Part shown: one piece after another, positions 42,999-53,930 of the stretch
How the letters are laid out: each line of letters begins with the position of its first letter
Numbering within the stretch: the stretch's first letter is position 1
Assembly (NCBI GenBank): GCA_036873135.1
Contig: JAPTYO010000003.1
Coordinates: 28,710,763 to 28,774,762, forward strand
DNA: 64,000 nt
Direction of reading: 5' to 3'
Origin: Clarkia xantiana subsp. parviflora
Taxonomy: Eukaryota > Streptophyta > Magnoliopsida > Myrtales > Onagraceae
Program-made: the position numbers and the translations under genes
Notes under the pieces: generated by a model
The model's input: only the letters and a program-made list of their open reading frames with translations
Database searches by the model: none
What the model was told of the DNA's origin: nothing

Positions 42999-45900
42999 TT
43001 ATACGACGACAAAGATTTCAGAATCCTCTTGGATAGGAAGGTCCAGTCTGCCCCATGTAGCTCTAAGAATGACTACCAAAAGAGTTGCAGCCTGGCAAGA
43101 CAATCCGCATATTAACCCGATCCATAGTCCCTATACATTTCAGCAACAATCCAATCACATATCAAGTCAGAAAAGATTAACGCTAAGTTGAAAGACTTGT
43201 ACTATAAAGAAGTTTTAATGAGTTACCTTGGCTCCCAAGTTAAATTTAAATGCGAGAAGGACTGCTATCGGGACACCGATTAAATAAAACATTGCTAAGT
43301 TGACGTAAACCGCAAGATGCTGCCAACCGCATCCTCTGGCAACCCCTGAATTAAAAAAAAATGTTAGTTATACTTTCTTTAATGTGGTGCTATTAAATTA
43401 TATGAAGATATTCAAGTGCGAAGTTTACACGAACCTGATAAGATGCCTTGGAATGTATCAAGTGTAATGGATATAGCGAGTAACGGGGTTATGGAGGCAA
43501 AGGCTTTGATAATTGTGGTGCTGTCACTGAAGAGACCTGCCCACAAGTTGTGGCCAAGCCCTAGAGCTACCACTATGATTACTGCAAGTATCATAGACAG
43601 CTTCAAAGCCACCATCATAGCGTTCTTGGCTCGATCGATGTTTCCAGCTCCCAATTCATTCGACACCCTCGTGCTGCATCATAAAATGGCATAATCATTG
43701 ATCATTTTGTGTACTTTTTACAATATGTAAGCCAAAGTGCAATAACTATTAAGTACCTTGCTGCAGCACTGAGACCATATACCACCATATAGGCAATTGC
43801 TTCTGTATTCACACTGCAAGAAGCCAAGTTTGAGTAATTAGAATCAAACACACCCCATTCAAAAATTAGTGAATATAGATGAGTGACTAATGATTCCGTT
43901 CTTGTTAGACATATATGTTAAAGTATGTATGTATGTGTCAAAGGTTTTCACTCTTAAATTTGAATTTATGATACAACTGGTTAAGCCGTCTATATTATTC
44001 CTAGTACGTAAAAGTTTTCAAAGTTCTACATATCTTGCAAGGTAGTTCTAGTAGGGTTGGGAAAAAACCGGTCTGGAACCGGACCATTTAGAACCAGTCC
44101 AATACGGACCGATACCAAAAGACCAAGTCTACAAGGAGTGAACCTGTACTAATAATTCTTAGTATACTTGTGTGGAACTGGTTCTGTTCTGAACCGAAAC
44201 TGGTTTTAGACCGTTTTTTTAATTTAAAAAATTAGTGTAAATCTTAATAAAAAAAATGCCTGAACCGGTTATGGATTGGTCCGGTTCTAGAATAAATCAG
44301 AACTTTCAAACCAGTTCCAAACAAACCAATTTTTCTATACTAAATCATAGAAAAATAAAATAAAATAAAAAAATCGATCCTCTTTAAACCGGAACTGTCC
44401 AAACCAGTTATGGTCCGGATCAGAACCAATTCATTGCCCATCACTAAGTCCTAGAGTGAAGTACTTTCTATACTGTTATGGTATAGGATCAAATGGATAT
44501 GATAGATGTGTGGTAGGTGGATAGTTGGGCTCATCAAGGGGAGCACTAACCCTGAACTCATTAGAGAGAGAATTCAATCTCTGAAACCTAAGTTTCTGTT
44601 TAACTTTTTGCTTCCCTTTTATTTATCAAAACCTGTCTTTAAATAGACTAGGTGATTACAAGAATAGGAAACTTAAATTCAGCCATTATAGAGGGGAATA
44701 TAATCCCTCAGCTGATTAACTAACTTATTAGGAAAGTTCTAACATTCTAACTTAGGATTCAAGATGCACCTAGACACCTCTAACCGGACCTCTCCTTCTA
44801 GAATAAACCCGGTCTACTAATTGGCCCATAACATTACACCCCTCCTGCAAAACGAGCTTGTCCTCAAGCTCGTAGATCCATCTTCTGTGGAGGACTGCTG
44901 AATAGTGCCACCCATCCAAATATTCGCACATCAGATAATTATTAGGGGTAAAGTTGTTATGGGAAAAAGGGGAGGAGCTGAATAGTAATATACTTTCTGG
45001 GGGTCTAGTTTGATTTTTTTGGAAAGAAAATGGGGAATATGGTAAATATGGGAAGTAGTTGTGCCCTAGAGTTTTGAAAGAAAAAAGAGGCTGTGAAGGG
45101 GGGCTGATTTGGAAAGTGGGTGGCTGGAGGAGGAGGATTGAGGGAGGAGGCGAGGGCAGCGGCTGGGGCGAGACCTGTGGCTGGCTGTGGAAGTTAATGG
45201 CTGCAGCTGCTCCAGAGATCTGCAGTGATGGCTGCTGTGGCTGCACATGTGGAGGTGGTTGCAGCGGAGGTAGCGGCAGCTGGGGCTGCGAGGACGACGA
45301 CTGTTGCTTGTATTGCGACAACAAAGATGATGGCTGTGATTTGACCGGCGACAGGGGAGGCTGCTGTGGTGGAGGCAGCGGTGGCTGCAGGTGAATCTTT
45401 GGTGGCTGTTGTTGCGCCGGAGGTGGCTGCAAATGAAGCAGTGGTGGTGGTGGCTGAAATGCGGCGTCGGTGGGAGCTGGGGCAGCGTCGGTTGGGGCGG
45501 TGGTGACGTCGGTGGGGGCGGCAGCGACGGTGGCAGCAGTGGTGGAAGTGGGGACTCGCATATATCAATCATTCTGTCACAAATAGCTTCAATCCTCGCG
45601 CAAATTTCTAACATCTCGATTATATGAAGGTCCGTCATAGGATCGTCGGCTCTGATACCAAATGTTATGGTATAGGATCAAATGGATATGATAGATGTGT
45701 GGTAGGTGGATAGTTGGGCTCATCAAGGGGAGCACTAACCCTGAACTCATTAGAGAGAGAATTCAATCTCTGAAACCTAAGTTTCTGTTTAACTTTTTGC
45801 TTCCCTTTTATTTATCAAAACCTGTCTTTAAATAGACTAGGTGATTACAAGAATAGGAAACTTAAATTCAGCCATTATAGAGGGGAATATAATCCCTCAG

Positions 45901-48900
45901 CTGATTAACTAACTTATTAGGAAAGTTCTAACATTCTAACTTAGGATTCAAGATGCGCCTAGACACCTCTAACCGGACCTCTCCTTCTAGAATAAACCCG
46001 GTCTACTAATTGGCCCATAACATATACCCTTACCACATTGCAATCAAAGAAGTAGATTCCTCAGCATCATTCATCAAGCCCGCAATTAACACTAGAATCT
46101 CAAACGCCCAATACTCCAAGCTGCGACACAAATCCAACAATTAATACTATCACTACAAGCTGATAAAATGTACGTAACTCATTAATTGAAATAACATCAC
46201 ACATACCACACCATAGTTGCAGAAGGCAAAGCCAACTTCAAGTTCAATCCGATATAACCAAACGCCTCTGAAGAGAACCCCTCCCACGAGCTCTGACACC
46301 TCTCCGACCAAACCACATACACCGCCAACATGATCACAGACAACCACATTGAAACCGAAACCGCAAGTGGGGCCCCCTCGAAGCCGAGAGGTGTCCATTT
46401 GACAAACACATAGGCAATGCCAACATGGATGACCAATGGAATGAAGGAAAAAACCACAAGGGGTAAGAGGACAGTTTGTGTTTGAAGGAATCTTACTATG
46501 TTTTGTAAGATTCCGAATGCGAAGATTGATGGGATAAGGAGTTTCATGTAGATGGCTGCGGTTTTGGCGATTTGGGGGTCTTGATGGATGAAGACTAGTA
46601 TGGGTTCAGTGAAGTACCAAATGATGGAGATGAGTATGGAGAAGGAGAGTGAAATGATGCATGAGGCTTGTAGGTGTATTCCTAGTGTTCTGTACAGCTT
46701 GGCTCCAAAGCCTTGCCCACAAAGTGTCTCTAGAGCTCCACTCAAACCCACCTGTGAAAGGAAGAAGATAGATCATTAATTATGGTATGGTATGGATCAC
46801 TTGTTAAAGAGCATATTGCAGTGGGCACAGCTACTTGTGTAGTATAAATAAATATAGCAGATGAAAACCACTTCACTTTATCACATGATAAATATCTTAT
46901 TTTTTAGTTTCTTGCACATATCCTCTATGTTCATAGAATAATATATACTCGTTAACTCGTAAAGAATAGAGTGATGACTATACATAATGTTGAAATAGAC
47001 ACACTCCACCGTGAGTCTATGGAGTATTGGTTGGTGTATGTACAATTGAGAAGTATATAAATAAGTGGGTCACATTTTCTTATCACCAATTGGTTTTAGA
47101 ATGAACTTAACTTACTTATATGGACCCCACTTTTGCTCATATGGCTGCTCTGTGCTGGCCCGTCGGAGTTGGCTCGGTTCAATGTGGAATCTAACATGAT
47201 ATCAGAGTCCACTTGCTTATATACTGCTTAATTGTACATACACTAACATGTGTGGTACTCCACATTCATAGTAGGGCTTTCTGATCTCAACAAAACCTCT
47301 CCCATGCCTAGGCGAGAACTCTGATACCATATTAGATTCCACATTAGACCGAGTTAAGCTCAACGAGCCAATATAGAGCAACAATATATACAAATGAGGT
47401 TCCATCCTAAAACCAATTAGTGATAGCAGGAGATAACCTACTTTTTTTATATACTGCTCAATTGTACATACACTAATCGGTGTGGTACGTAGAGTATGTC
47501 TATTTCAACAAATAAAAACACCCACAATGATTTATATAATTCATATTCAGTAAAATTGACGAATATGGTATTTATATACACTAATTAAGTAATAATTAAT
47601 ATTTACTATGATTTTATTTAACTCTATTTTTTGAACATACATATTTTATTATTTAACATTTGACAATAAATAAGAGCGTGGCATTACGTAAAGATTACGT
47701 AAACGTGAGTCCTACATGTTTATTTAAGTAAAGTAACGAAAACTATCTACAGTGATTTTACATAGCATTCCTTAAAGATGGGACCCACACCTAAATTTAT
47801 GTTTTTACATAAAACATTCCTTAAATTTAAGTAATGCACTATGTATTACGTAACCAATTTTTTATTAAAAATTAATTCATTTTATAATTAATGGTAATAT
47901 CTTATTGGTGGTTGTTGAAAAATTTAATAATAAAATATATTTAAGGAATATGTTTAAGTAATACGATTGCAGAGAAAATATTTTTTACGTGTGTCTTAAC
48001 TTTACGTATTACTTAAAATGTACATAAATGTCTACGTGGCAACTTTAAAGAATACAATTTATGTAAAACCACTGTGGATGCTCTAAGTTACTAATATTAA
48101 TTATGGAATGAATAAATTTTGAATTACAAAATAGGCTATGTAAATAATGTAACACTTAGTATTTCTTAAATTTAAGAAATGAATTATGAAAAAAATAATT
48201 AAGTCTTAATTTAAAGAAAATACTAAATAAAACTATTGTAACAATTTTTTTAAATCTTTTATAATTAAAAAATATATTGACTCACATTTAAAAAATGTAA
48301 AATCACTGTAGATGACGTCTAGGTGAGGTGGTCCCTAAAAAATAATCCTGCTTATAGTACCAAATTAAATACTTCATAAAAAGTTGTGGGTGGCTAGGCT
48401 AGGATGGGACCCGATTTTCCTAGTTAAGACAATGCATTTTTATAACCCCGGATTTCCTTTATTAATTAATATTCCATAAATAAAGGTTATGAATATGGTC
48501 CACTACTAGATCAATCAAATCCTCTGCCGTGTATTAACTTTTCTCGTTTCCGCAGCTATGTATTTTATACTACTACACCGCATACTCATCTACATTGGAA
48601 TTGGATCCACAGTAATAAATAAATGAGATAACATCCGTTTCTCACATTAACAAATAATTTAAATTTAAACTTAGATAAATAATGTGAGTTTGAACAGTAT
48701 CTTAGTAATTTGACTGAAAATGGAGTTTTACTTTTTACTGTGTACAGAAATTGTGGTGGGAAAAGAAAAACAAGAGAAGAGAGATAGATACCATGAGAGC
48801 AAAGCCAGTGACGGTGGCCCAAGAGTTGGCGAGAGTGGCGCCGGCGAGGTCGAGCTCGCCGAGGTGACCGGCGAACATTACAGAGACCAGAGCGATGAGG

Positions 48901-49055
48901 TAATAGAAGACGTTGCATAGAATTATTGGGAGAGAGAAAATAATCTGTGTCTTGGCCTCTTCCACGTCCACCACGTTGTGTAACCACCGCCACCGCCGCA
49001 CTTGCGAAGAAGATTCCAGAAGAGGGACTGCATCTGAAATCGACCTCTCTCCCAT
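42999..49055 (-). CDS. MATE efflux transporter (DETOXIFICATION family), 480 aa
   Basis: Seven minus-strand exons: 48792-49055, 46207-46751, 46034-46120, 43757-43813, 43435-43673, 43227-43345, 42999-43130. All junctions are GT-AG and in phase. The product starts [17 protein letters not shown], has the usual 12-helix MATE length, and carries the family blocks [35 protein letters not shown] helices, [11 protein letters not shown], and GVARGCGWQ in exon 6. The [11 protein letters not shown] block is diagnostic for plant DTX proteins. These are H+- or Na+-coupled antiporters that export secondary metabolites, toxins or organic acids at the plasma or vacuolar membrane; the substrate cannot be told from sequence. 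Introns 1 (2.0 kb) and 3 (2.2 kb) are swollen by transposons, but coding exons and splice sites are intact. Confidence 0.94.
44052..44446. mobile_element. hAT-type MITE in MATE intron 3
   Basis: Ends TAGGGTTGGG and, inverted, TAGTGATGGGC. The 8-bp flanks agttctag (44044-44051) and agtcctag (44447-44454) differ at one base. Arms carry repeated GAACCGGT/ACCGGTTC motifs. Non-coding. Confidence 0.75.
44474..46022 (-). mobile_element. Short non-autonomous LTR retrotransposon in MATE intron 3
   Basis: Two nearly identical LTRs (44474-44833 and 45664-46022) begin TGTTATGG and end CCATAACA. The 5-bp duplication tatac flanks the element (44469-44473 and 46023-46027). Read on the minus strand, the primer site TGGTATCAGAGC (initiator tRNA-Met type) lies at 45649-45660, three bases from the LTR. 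A polypurine tract (GCAGGAGGGGTGTAA) adjoins the other LTR. The 830-bp interior is too short for pol. The element lies in the same orientation as the gene. Confidence 0.94.
44834..45648 (-). pseudogene. Proline-rich internal frame with gag start and gypsy-type pol tail remnants
   Basis: Just after the primer site a frame starts [20 protein letters not shown], plausible as the beginning of gag. A second frame (starting 45552 and reading into the LTR) is Pro/Gln/Ser-rich. It ends with [19 protein letters not shown], which resembles the HLEDKV-type tail that closes many Ty3/gypsy polyproteins. I infer an internal deletion of a gypsy element that fused the two ends with low-complexity DNA between. 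The frames are not one intact protein. Confidence 0.55.
46988..47510. mobile_element. Foldback made of two inverted LTR-like arms with primer sites (MATE intron 1)
   Basis: The left arm starts TGTTGAAATAGACA and ends ...TCTAACA at 47196, followed by TGATATCAGAGTCC. The right arm is inverted: TGTCTATTTCAACA closes at 47510, and its inner end is followed on the minus strand by TGGTATCAGAG (47319-47329). Thus two LTR-like arms of about 209 and 181 bp point at each other, each with a tRNA-Met-like primer site. Flanks cataa and aataa match at four of five bases. Confidence 0.65.
47515..48310. mobile_element. Nested MITE cluster in MATE intron 1
   Basis: The outer ends CACCCACAATGATTTATA and, inverted, CATCTACAGTGATTTTACA match, and an inner copy runs to the motif AGAGCATCCACAGTGG (minus strand, near 48080-48095). 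These ends are of a common plant MITE type. Boundaries are approximate. Confidence 0.45.
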
Positions 49056-49127
49056 CGATCCTTTCTTTGATGCCCGCTTGATTTGATTGACCCAGACGAG
49101 AGCTATGCTAATACAACAGCTGTAGCC

Positions 49128-49133
49128 TATATA
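49128..49133 (-). promoter_or_regulatory. Candidate TATA box of the MATE gene
   Basis: CTATATAGG about 73 bp upstream of the start codon, reading toward the gene. This spacing would give a short leader of about 40 bp. Confidence 0.55.
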
Positions 49134-49140
49134 GCGAGCT

Positions 49141-49715
49141 AGACAAGAAGAAGACGACCAAAAATAAGAGAAGAAATAATAGTGTGGTTTGGTTTATTTT
49201 ATTTTATTTTATGGGCTCATTAGTCATAACCAAATTAATTTTTAAAATTAAAATTGTTTATTTAATTTTCTAATTCAAAACAAATTACTTACATATCTTA
49301 CAAATTTCTTCAAATTAAAAATAAAATGAGGATGTTCTTAGTAGCAATGCTTTTTTTACGTCTACTCGAGATAAATTTAGCAATATAAATTGAAAATATT
49401 ACATTAACATTCAATTGACTCCGCATACGGCATAACTCCATCCGAATAGAAAGTTTAAATAGCTATTTAAAAAAAAATCAAAACTTAAATAATGATTCTT
49501 AATTAAATTAAAGTTTAGGTAGTATTTTTATTTTATTTTTTTTTCAAAATTCCATTTGATTATTAACCCTTATTTTATTCATTTGTACTTGGTTGACCAA
49601 TTTATAGAGTTGAATTGGTTATGTGACAGCAGATGCGAGCATGCAACTTGATTAGGAGTATTTAGATAAGCTTGGGGAATTTTTTCACTCATACATATAT
49701 ATATATATATATATA
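49141..49715. other. Upstream flank of the MATE gene
   Basis: AT-rich, ending in a (TA)n tract at about 49694-49715 which is the target of the Helitron-like insertion. No gene is seen. Confidence 0.5.
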
Positions 49716-51714
49716 CTAGAATGGAGCGCATGCGTTGCACGCGTGGTGTGGTCGGTTTTTGTTTCTTAGTTTAATTCCCAAAATAATGATGAATAAATTT
49801 GATAAATGTAAGGGTTTTTTTTGCCGTCCATGTATGACTTAAATTAACATTTCAAATATCTTTAAGTGCTCGTCCATATCTATGTATATAGTATCATAAA
49901 TCCATATCTATGTATATAGTATCATAAATCGCTCAATATTATGAATTTGGAATCTAACTTGGACAAACCACTTCAAAATTTAACAAAGTTTAAAATCTTG
50001 GTCCAAAAAAAGACAATGAAGAAGATACTTTCATTACATCGATAAATCATGAAAAATATTTTCCATACATCGATAGAATTTGAAATTTAGAATGATATTC
50101 CTCTGAGCATACAAAAAAAGTTTATTTTTCTTTCATTACGAAACTTTTTTGTGTAAAAATGATTTAAAAAAAATAAATTAAGTATAAAGTGTAAAATTAC
50201 CAAGCGGCGAACCAAAAAGTTTTCTTTTGTATTATTGGGCGAAACTTCCAACATCAAAATGTTCTCGTAAGGGCCTCAAATAAAGCACAAAATGCATCAT
50301 TTACGATGTTAATATGCTAAAACTAAAAGAAGACATTAGACCATGCAATAAAAGCTTGATGTAATCATTATCGTAACTCGAGCATTAGTAGATAGAAACA
50401 GTGTTAGTTATAACAATAGATGGTACACCCTAAAATATTATCTTCAAATCTCCTTCAGTAGATGAATACAAATTTGTACATGGAAATAGCTAAGCATTAA
50501 TGAAAATACTATTTTTTTTAAAAAAAATTAGAGTGTCTTTTTCTATCCTAACATAATTTTCTTTTTTTAATAAATATGACTTTTCTAAAGTACATAGAAT
50601 TCAATGTCTCATACTGCACTCGAAAAGTAGAATTTGTGTATGGTATGCACATGTATAATAATTTTTAAGGTAGTTGCGAGGTGTTGCAATAAGAGAGTAA
50701 TGATCAGCGGGTGCTATATCGGGTAGTTGGAGAAGGTGGTCGATTTAAAACTTGACGAATTACATTGCAAACATTTAAATGACATTTTGAATTTGCATTC
50801 TTACTAATAAAATACCCTTAATTTCATTTTTTGTTTTAATCAAGATAATAGTGTGCAATTGAAAAATCGATTATCATAGGTCATACAATATTAAAAAAAA
50901 AAATTTGTTTGGTCATAAAATTGAATATTAGAACCTTGAGATTAATTGGGGTGAGAACTGGAAACATTACAACAAGTTGCTGCCGCCCACAAGCGCTGCT
51001 GATGGCTGGCCCCTCCCTGGTACTGATATGCACAAGCGTCGTTGTCGGATCCACGAGCGACCCACCGTCGCCCAGTCACCGTTCTCATACTTATGCTGCC
51101 ATAATTGCCGCCTTCTCTTCCTACTGCTCCAATCGGCCGACCTATTACCTTCCCGAGCGGAGTGTGTCATTTTTTCCTTGCCCTCCAACTCCGAGAAGCT
51201 TCATACAGATTGCCAGATCAAATATTTACTCTCTAGTTCAGTTTTGCGTTTGTAATTTTGCTTCGATTAGGTGGCTCCCGTGATTTCAGGTTCCCGCCTG
51301 TCATTAATAGTACCGCATACGCGGATGCAACCAACAGTCATTTTGATGGGCACCAGAGAACGTGGGATAGAGTAAATCAAACATAGTGGAATGTATAACA
51401 TGACCATTGTAGAGAGATAGGAGAAGATGACGAAGGAAGATATTTTTAGCGAGTCCATGGTAAAACGTTATGTAGAAGTAACAAATATTTGAAACAGAAT
51501 GAATCTATACACTCTATTAGGGTTGTTTTCATTTACAATTATGAGGGTCATGGAACCTGTTGGCTAAGTGTTGGTACCTGTTGTTAACTCTCAGTGTTGG
51601 TTCCGTCCATTTCTGGTTAAATTGGTGGCCTTTGGAAGGAATGTGTCCTTTTGGGTGAGAAAGGTGGCTATTGGGGTGAGGGCCACTCACTCTTTTATAG
51701 ATGTAGTAGATAGA
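49716..51714 (-). mobile_element. Non-autonomous Helitron-like element, about 2.0 kb
   Basis: Read on the minus strand, the element starts TCTATCTACTACATC after a host A. It ends with a hairpin CGCGTGC-AAC-GCATGCG followed 11 nt later by CTAG, and then a host T. A 5' TC, a 3' hairpin close to CTRR and insertion between A and T are the Helitron hallmarks. No Rep/helicase is visible. The interior around 50920-51300 is GC-richer and holds a 124-codon frame on the plus strand that may be captured host DNA. Confidence 0.7.
50909..51283 (+). pseudogene. Unrecognised frame inside the Helitron-like element
   Basis: A 124-codon frame (MVIKLNIRTLRLIGVRTGN...) with no domain I recognise. Base composition from about 50975 to 51260 is clearly GC-richer than its surroundings. 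It may be part of a captured gene or chance; I do not assign a function. Confidence 0.25.
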
Positions 51715-51894
51715 TATCCAATTTGAGATACACTTTTAAATGCAGAAATAACGACGGTTAAGTTATTGAATAATTTTAGCTAGGTAGGCGAATGCTATTC
51801 GGGGTCACTATATGACCACCAATCTCGGGGTCGCGAATGACATTCACATACCTAGTTAAATTGGTTAACCAAACTTAGCTAGGTAATGTATTTG

Positions 51895-52260
51895 TTAAGT
51901 AAAAGTACAGTAAGGTGAAGAGTAAATTCTCAAACAGTAAGGTGAAGAGTAAATTCTCAAAATAGGTTTATTTAGCAAACTACGCTTTTTCAGAAATTAA
52001 TTCACAAACTAGATTTTTCTATTATTTTAATCGTTTATATTTTCTACTTTACATTTCAAAGTTTATATTTTGTTACAACTGACCCTAAACCGAAATATAA
52101 TACAAGAAATATATCAAAAAATAGAAAAAGAATAAGGTAATTATATAAAAGTTATAAACTAAAAAATTATAAATTACTAATTGTGAAAAAGATTCTAAAA
52201 ATAAATTATGCTAAAGATATAAATTATAAAAAAACAGTGATGTAAAATGTAAAAAAACTA
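51895..52260. repeat. Dispersed AT-rich repeat, copy 2
   Basis: Collinear blocks with 2105-2520. It begins with a 30-bp direct duplication (cagtaaggtgaagagtaaattctcaaa-type unit, at about 51908 and 51937). Family not identified. Confidence 0.35.
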
Positions 52261-52341
52261 AATACTCATGATTTTTTAGTATTAAGTTGTTTTGGGTTAC
52301 GAGGTACTTCTCTTATACATTAATTAAATCAAATGCATAAA

Positions 52342-52374
52342 TGCAGTGAGTGTATATCGAACACGCGACCCCGC
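52342..52374 (-). pseudogene. tRNA-Phe-derived fragment, internally deleted
   Basis: The sequence tgcagtgagtgtatatcgaa is the 3' portion of a tRNA-Phe-like gene (minus strand), directly joined to ccgc from its 5' end. The anticodon arm is deleted. Confidence 0.6.
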
Positions 52375-52486
52375 TTAATAGTAAATGTTAATTATATTTG
52401 TTTATCTATTATATATGGAACTGAATCATTAACATATTTTTCAACTATTTAACTAAAACAACTCTTTGTAAAGTTTAGTAGATATA

Positions 52487-52559
52487 TGCGGTGAGCGTGG
52501 ATCGAACACGCGACCTTCAGATCTTCAGTTTGACGCTCTCCCAACTAAACTATTCTCGC
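52487..52559 (-). pseudogene. tRNA-Phe(GAA) pseudogene
   Basis: Exactly 73 nt, starting GCGAGAATAG and ending CTCACCGCA on the minus strand. The anticodon GAA sits in ACTGAAGAT, and the T arm GTGTTCGATCCAC is intact. The acceptor stem has A4 and A6 where plant tRNA-Phe has G4 and G6, disrupting pairing, and the D arm has several changes. I therefore call it a pseudogene. Confidence 0.8.
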
Positions 52560-52616
52560 TTGATGATAAATTTTAATTATATTTTCTATCTGTTATATAT
52601 GAAACTGAATCGGTAA

Positions 52617-53305
52617 TGTTAGGTTATAGGTTTCAGGTCAACGGGTCGCCGGCCTAAATCCTACTCCTCACTGGTGAACTAGCGGATCCCGTGCTTCCTG
52701 AGTTCGGTCGTTCTGATCCGTATCCTTCTGCCCTTCTCCTTCTCTTCTCCACGTGTCCTGCAAGAGGGGCAATATCAAGCACGGAGGGGGGGGGGGGGTG
52801 CTTGATGTACCCTCTCCGATGCTTAAGTCAGTACGTATCTTTCTAGAGAGATAAAGCTAGAGAGACGTCAAAGTTAAATTGCACAATTAGCCAAGATGTC
52901 CAAATGAATGGTGGAAATGTTGTATTTATAGGCAACGGTGTCATTAAGGTGGCTTAATGACATCGTTAACCTTTAAACACAATTAATTAGCCCTTGATCA
53001 TATAATTAAGATCTTAAAACACGGAGAGGTTGGCGGCAATAATTTGAGTGTGGGAGTCGGAAAATGGTACCGGGGCCCTTGGGGGTGGGGAGAAAATCCG
53101 ACCCCCAATGGTAGGGGTTGGGTGTGGCCACCCGACCTCACCTAGGTGAGTTTGCCGCGGTCCGGACGAGTATTTTTGCCTCGTCCGGACCGTTGGTGTT
53201 TCCGCGGGGTGTTTGGGTCGAAGTTTCGATTTATAATCATTAACGGGGTGATCAAAATAAAACTATTCGGAAGTCAACGGGTTCAAATTGGGCGTATATC
53301 CATCA
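52617..53305. mobile_element. Solo LTR, 689 bp, perfect TSD (ggtaa)
   Basis: Starts TGTTAGGTTATAGG and ends GTATATCCATCA. It is flanked by ggtaa at 52612-52616 and 53306-53310. The host sequence resumes with catatttttcaact, as in the neighbouring repeat unit at 52430, confirming the insertion point. It contains a run of about 13 G near 52785. Confidence 0.85.
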
Positions 53306-53465
53306 GGTAACATATTTTTCAACTTCATAACTAAAACAACCCTTTATAGTCGCGAGGTTGAAGTTGTCTAGCATTACGAGGTACTTCTCTTATACAGTAA
53401 TTTGATCAAGTTGTCTTGGTTTATGAGGTACTTCTCTTATTCAGTAATTTGATCAAATGCATACA

Positions 53466-53538
53466 TGCAATGAGCGTAAATCAAACACATGACCTTCATA
53501 TCTTCAGTTTGACGCTCTCTCATCTGAGCTATCCCCGC
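53466..53538 (-). pseudogene. tRNA-Phe(GAA) pseudogene, second 73-nt copy
   Basis: On the minus strand it starts GCGGGGATAGCTCAG, the intact 5' part of plant tRNA-Phe, and has the GAA anticodon. The T arm (GTGTTTGATTTAC) and 3' acceptor strand (TCATTGC) are mutated. It is part of a diverged repeat with the copies at 52342 and 52487. Confidence 0.8.
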
Positions 53539-53585
53539 TTGACAATACATTTTAATTACATAGAGATGACAATCAATTACTGATA

Positions 53586-53612
53586 TAAAACATTGCTAAG
53601 TTTACGTGAACC
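53586..53612 (-). pseudogene. MATE exon-6 fragment
   Basis: Twenty-five of 27 bases match part of exon 6 of the MATE gene (43285-43315 region), coding VVHVNLAMF-type sequence here against AVYVNLAMF there. It is cut off by the Harbinger-like MITE at 53618. Probably a relic of a duplicated MATE gene. Confidence 0.5.
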
Positions 53613-53617
53613 ACTAA

Positions 53618-53930
53618 GGGGGATTTGGATAGACGTAATATAAAATTACTTAAAATGTGAGATCACAATTAATGTGATCTACGTAATGTAATGTTAGATT
53701 GCAATTTTTTTATTGTATTGTAATATATAATGTAATATTAGACTACAGTGTTTGATAAGTTTTTTTTAATGTAAATTTAGTATTACAATTTTAATCTATA
53801 TGACAGTATAATAAAAATTATTTTAATATGATAAAATTTAAATGAATATTTATTTTGAGAACAACTAACTTACTTCTTAAATTTTATATTTTGTTTTTAG
53901 CACGTAAAATCTATTCATGAACTTTAAAAA
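53618..53930. mobile_element. Partial Harbinger-like MITE
   Basis: After taa the end GGGGGATTTGGATAGACG and TGTAATGTTAG-type motifs match 63228-64000 and 7646-8326. The right end was not found, so the copy is truncated. Confidence 0.55.

Noticed and set aside
45059..45627. Plus-strand Gly/Trp/Cys-rich frames
   Set aside because: Antisense to the retroelement interior; openness comes from CAG/CCACCG low-complexity DNA.
52487..52559. Functional tRNA-Phe gene
   Set aside because: Length and anticodon fit, but the acceptor stem and D arm have disruptive changes.
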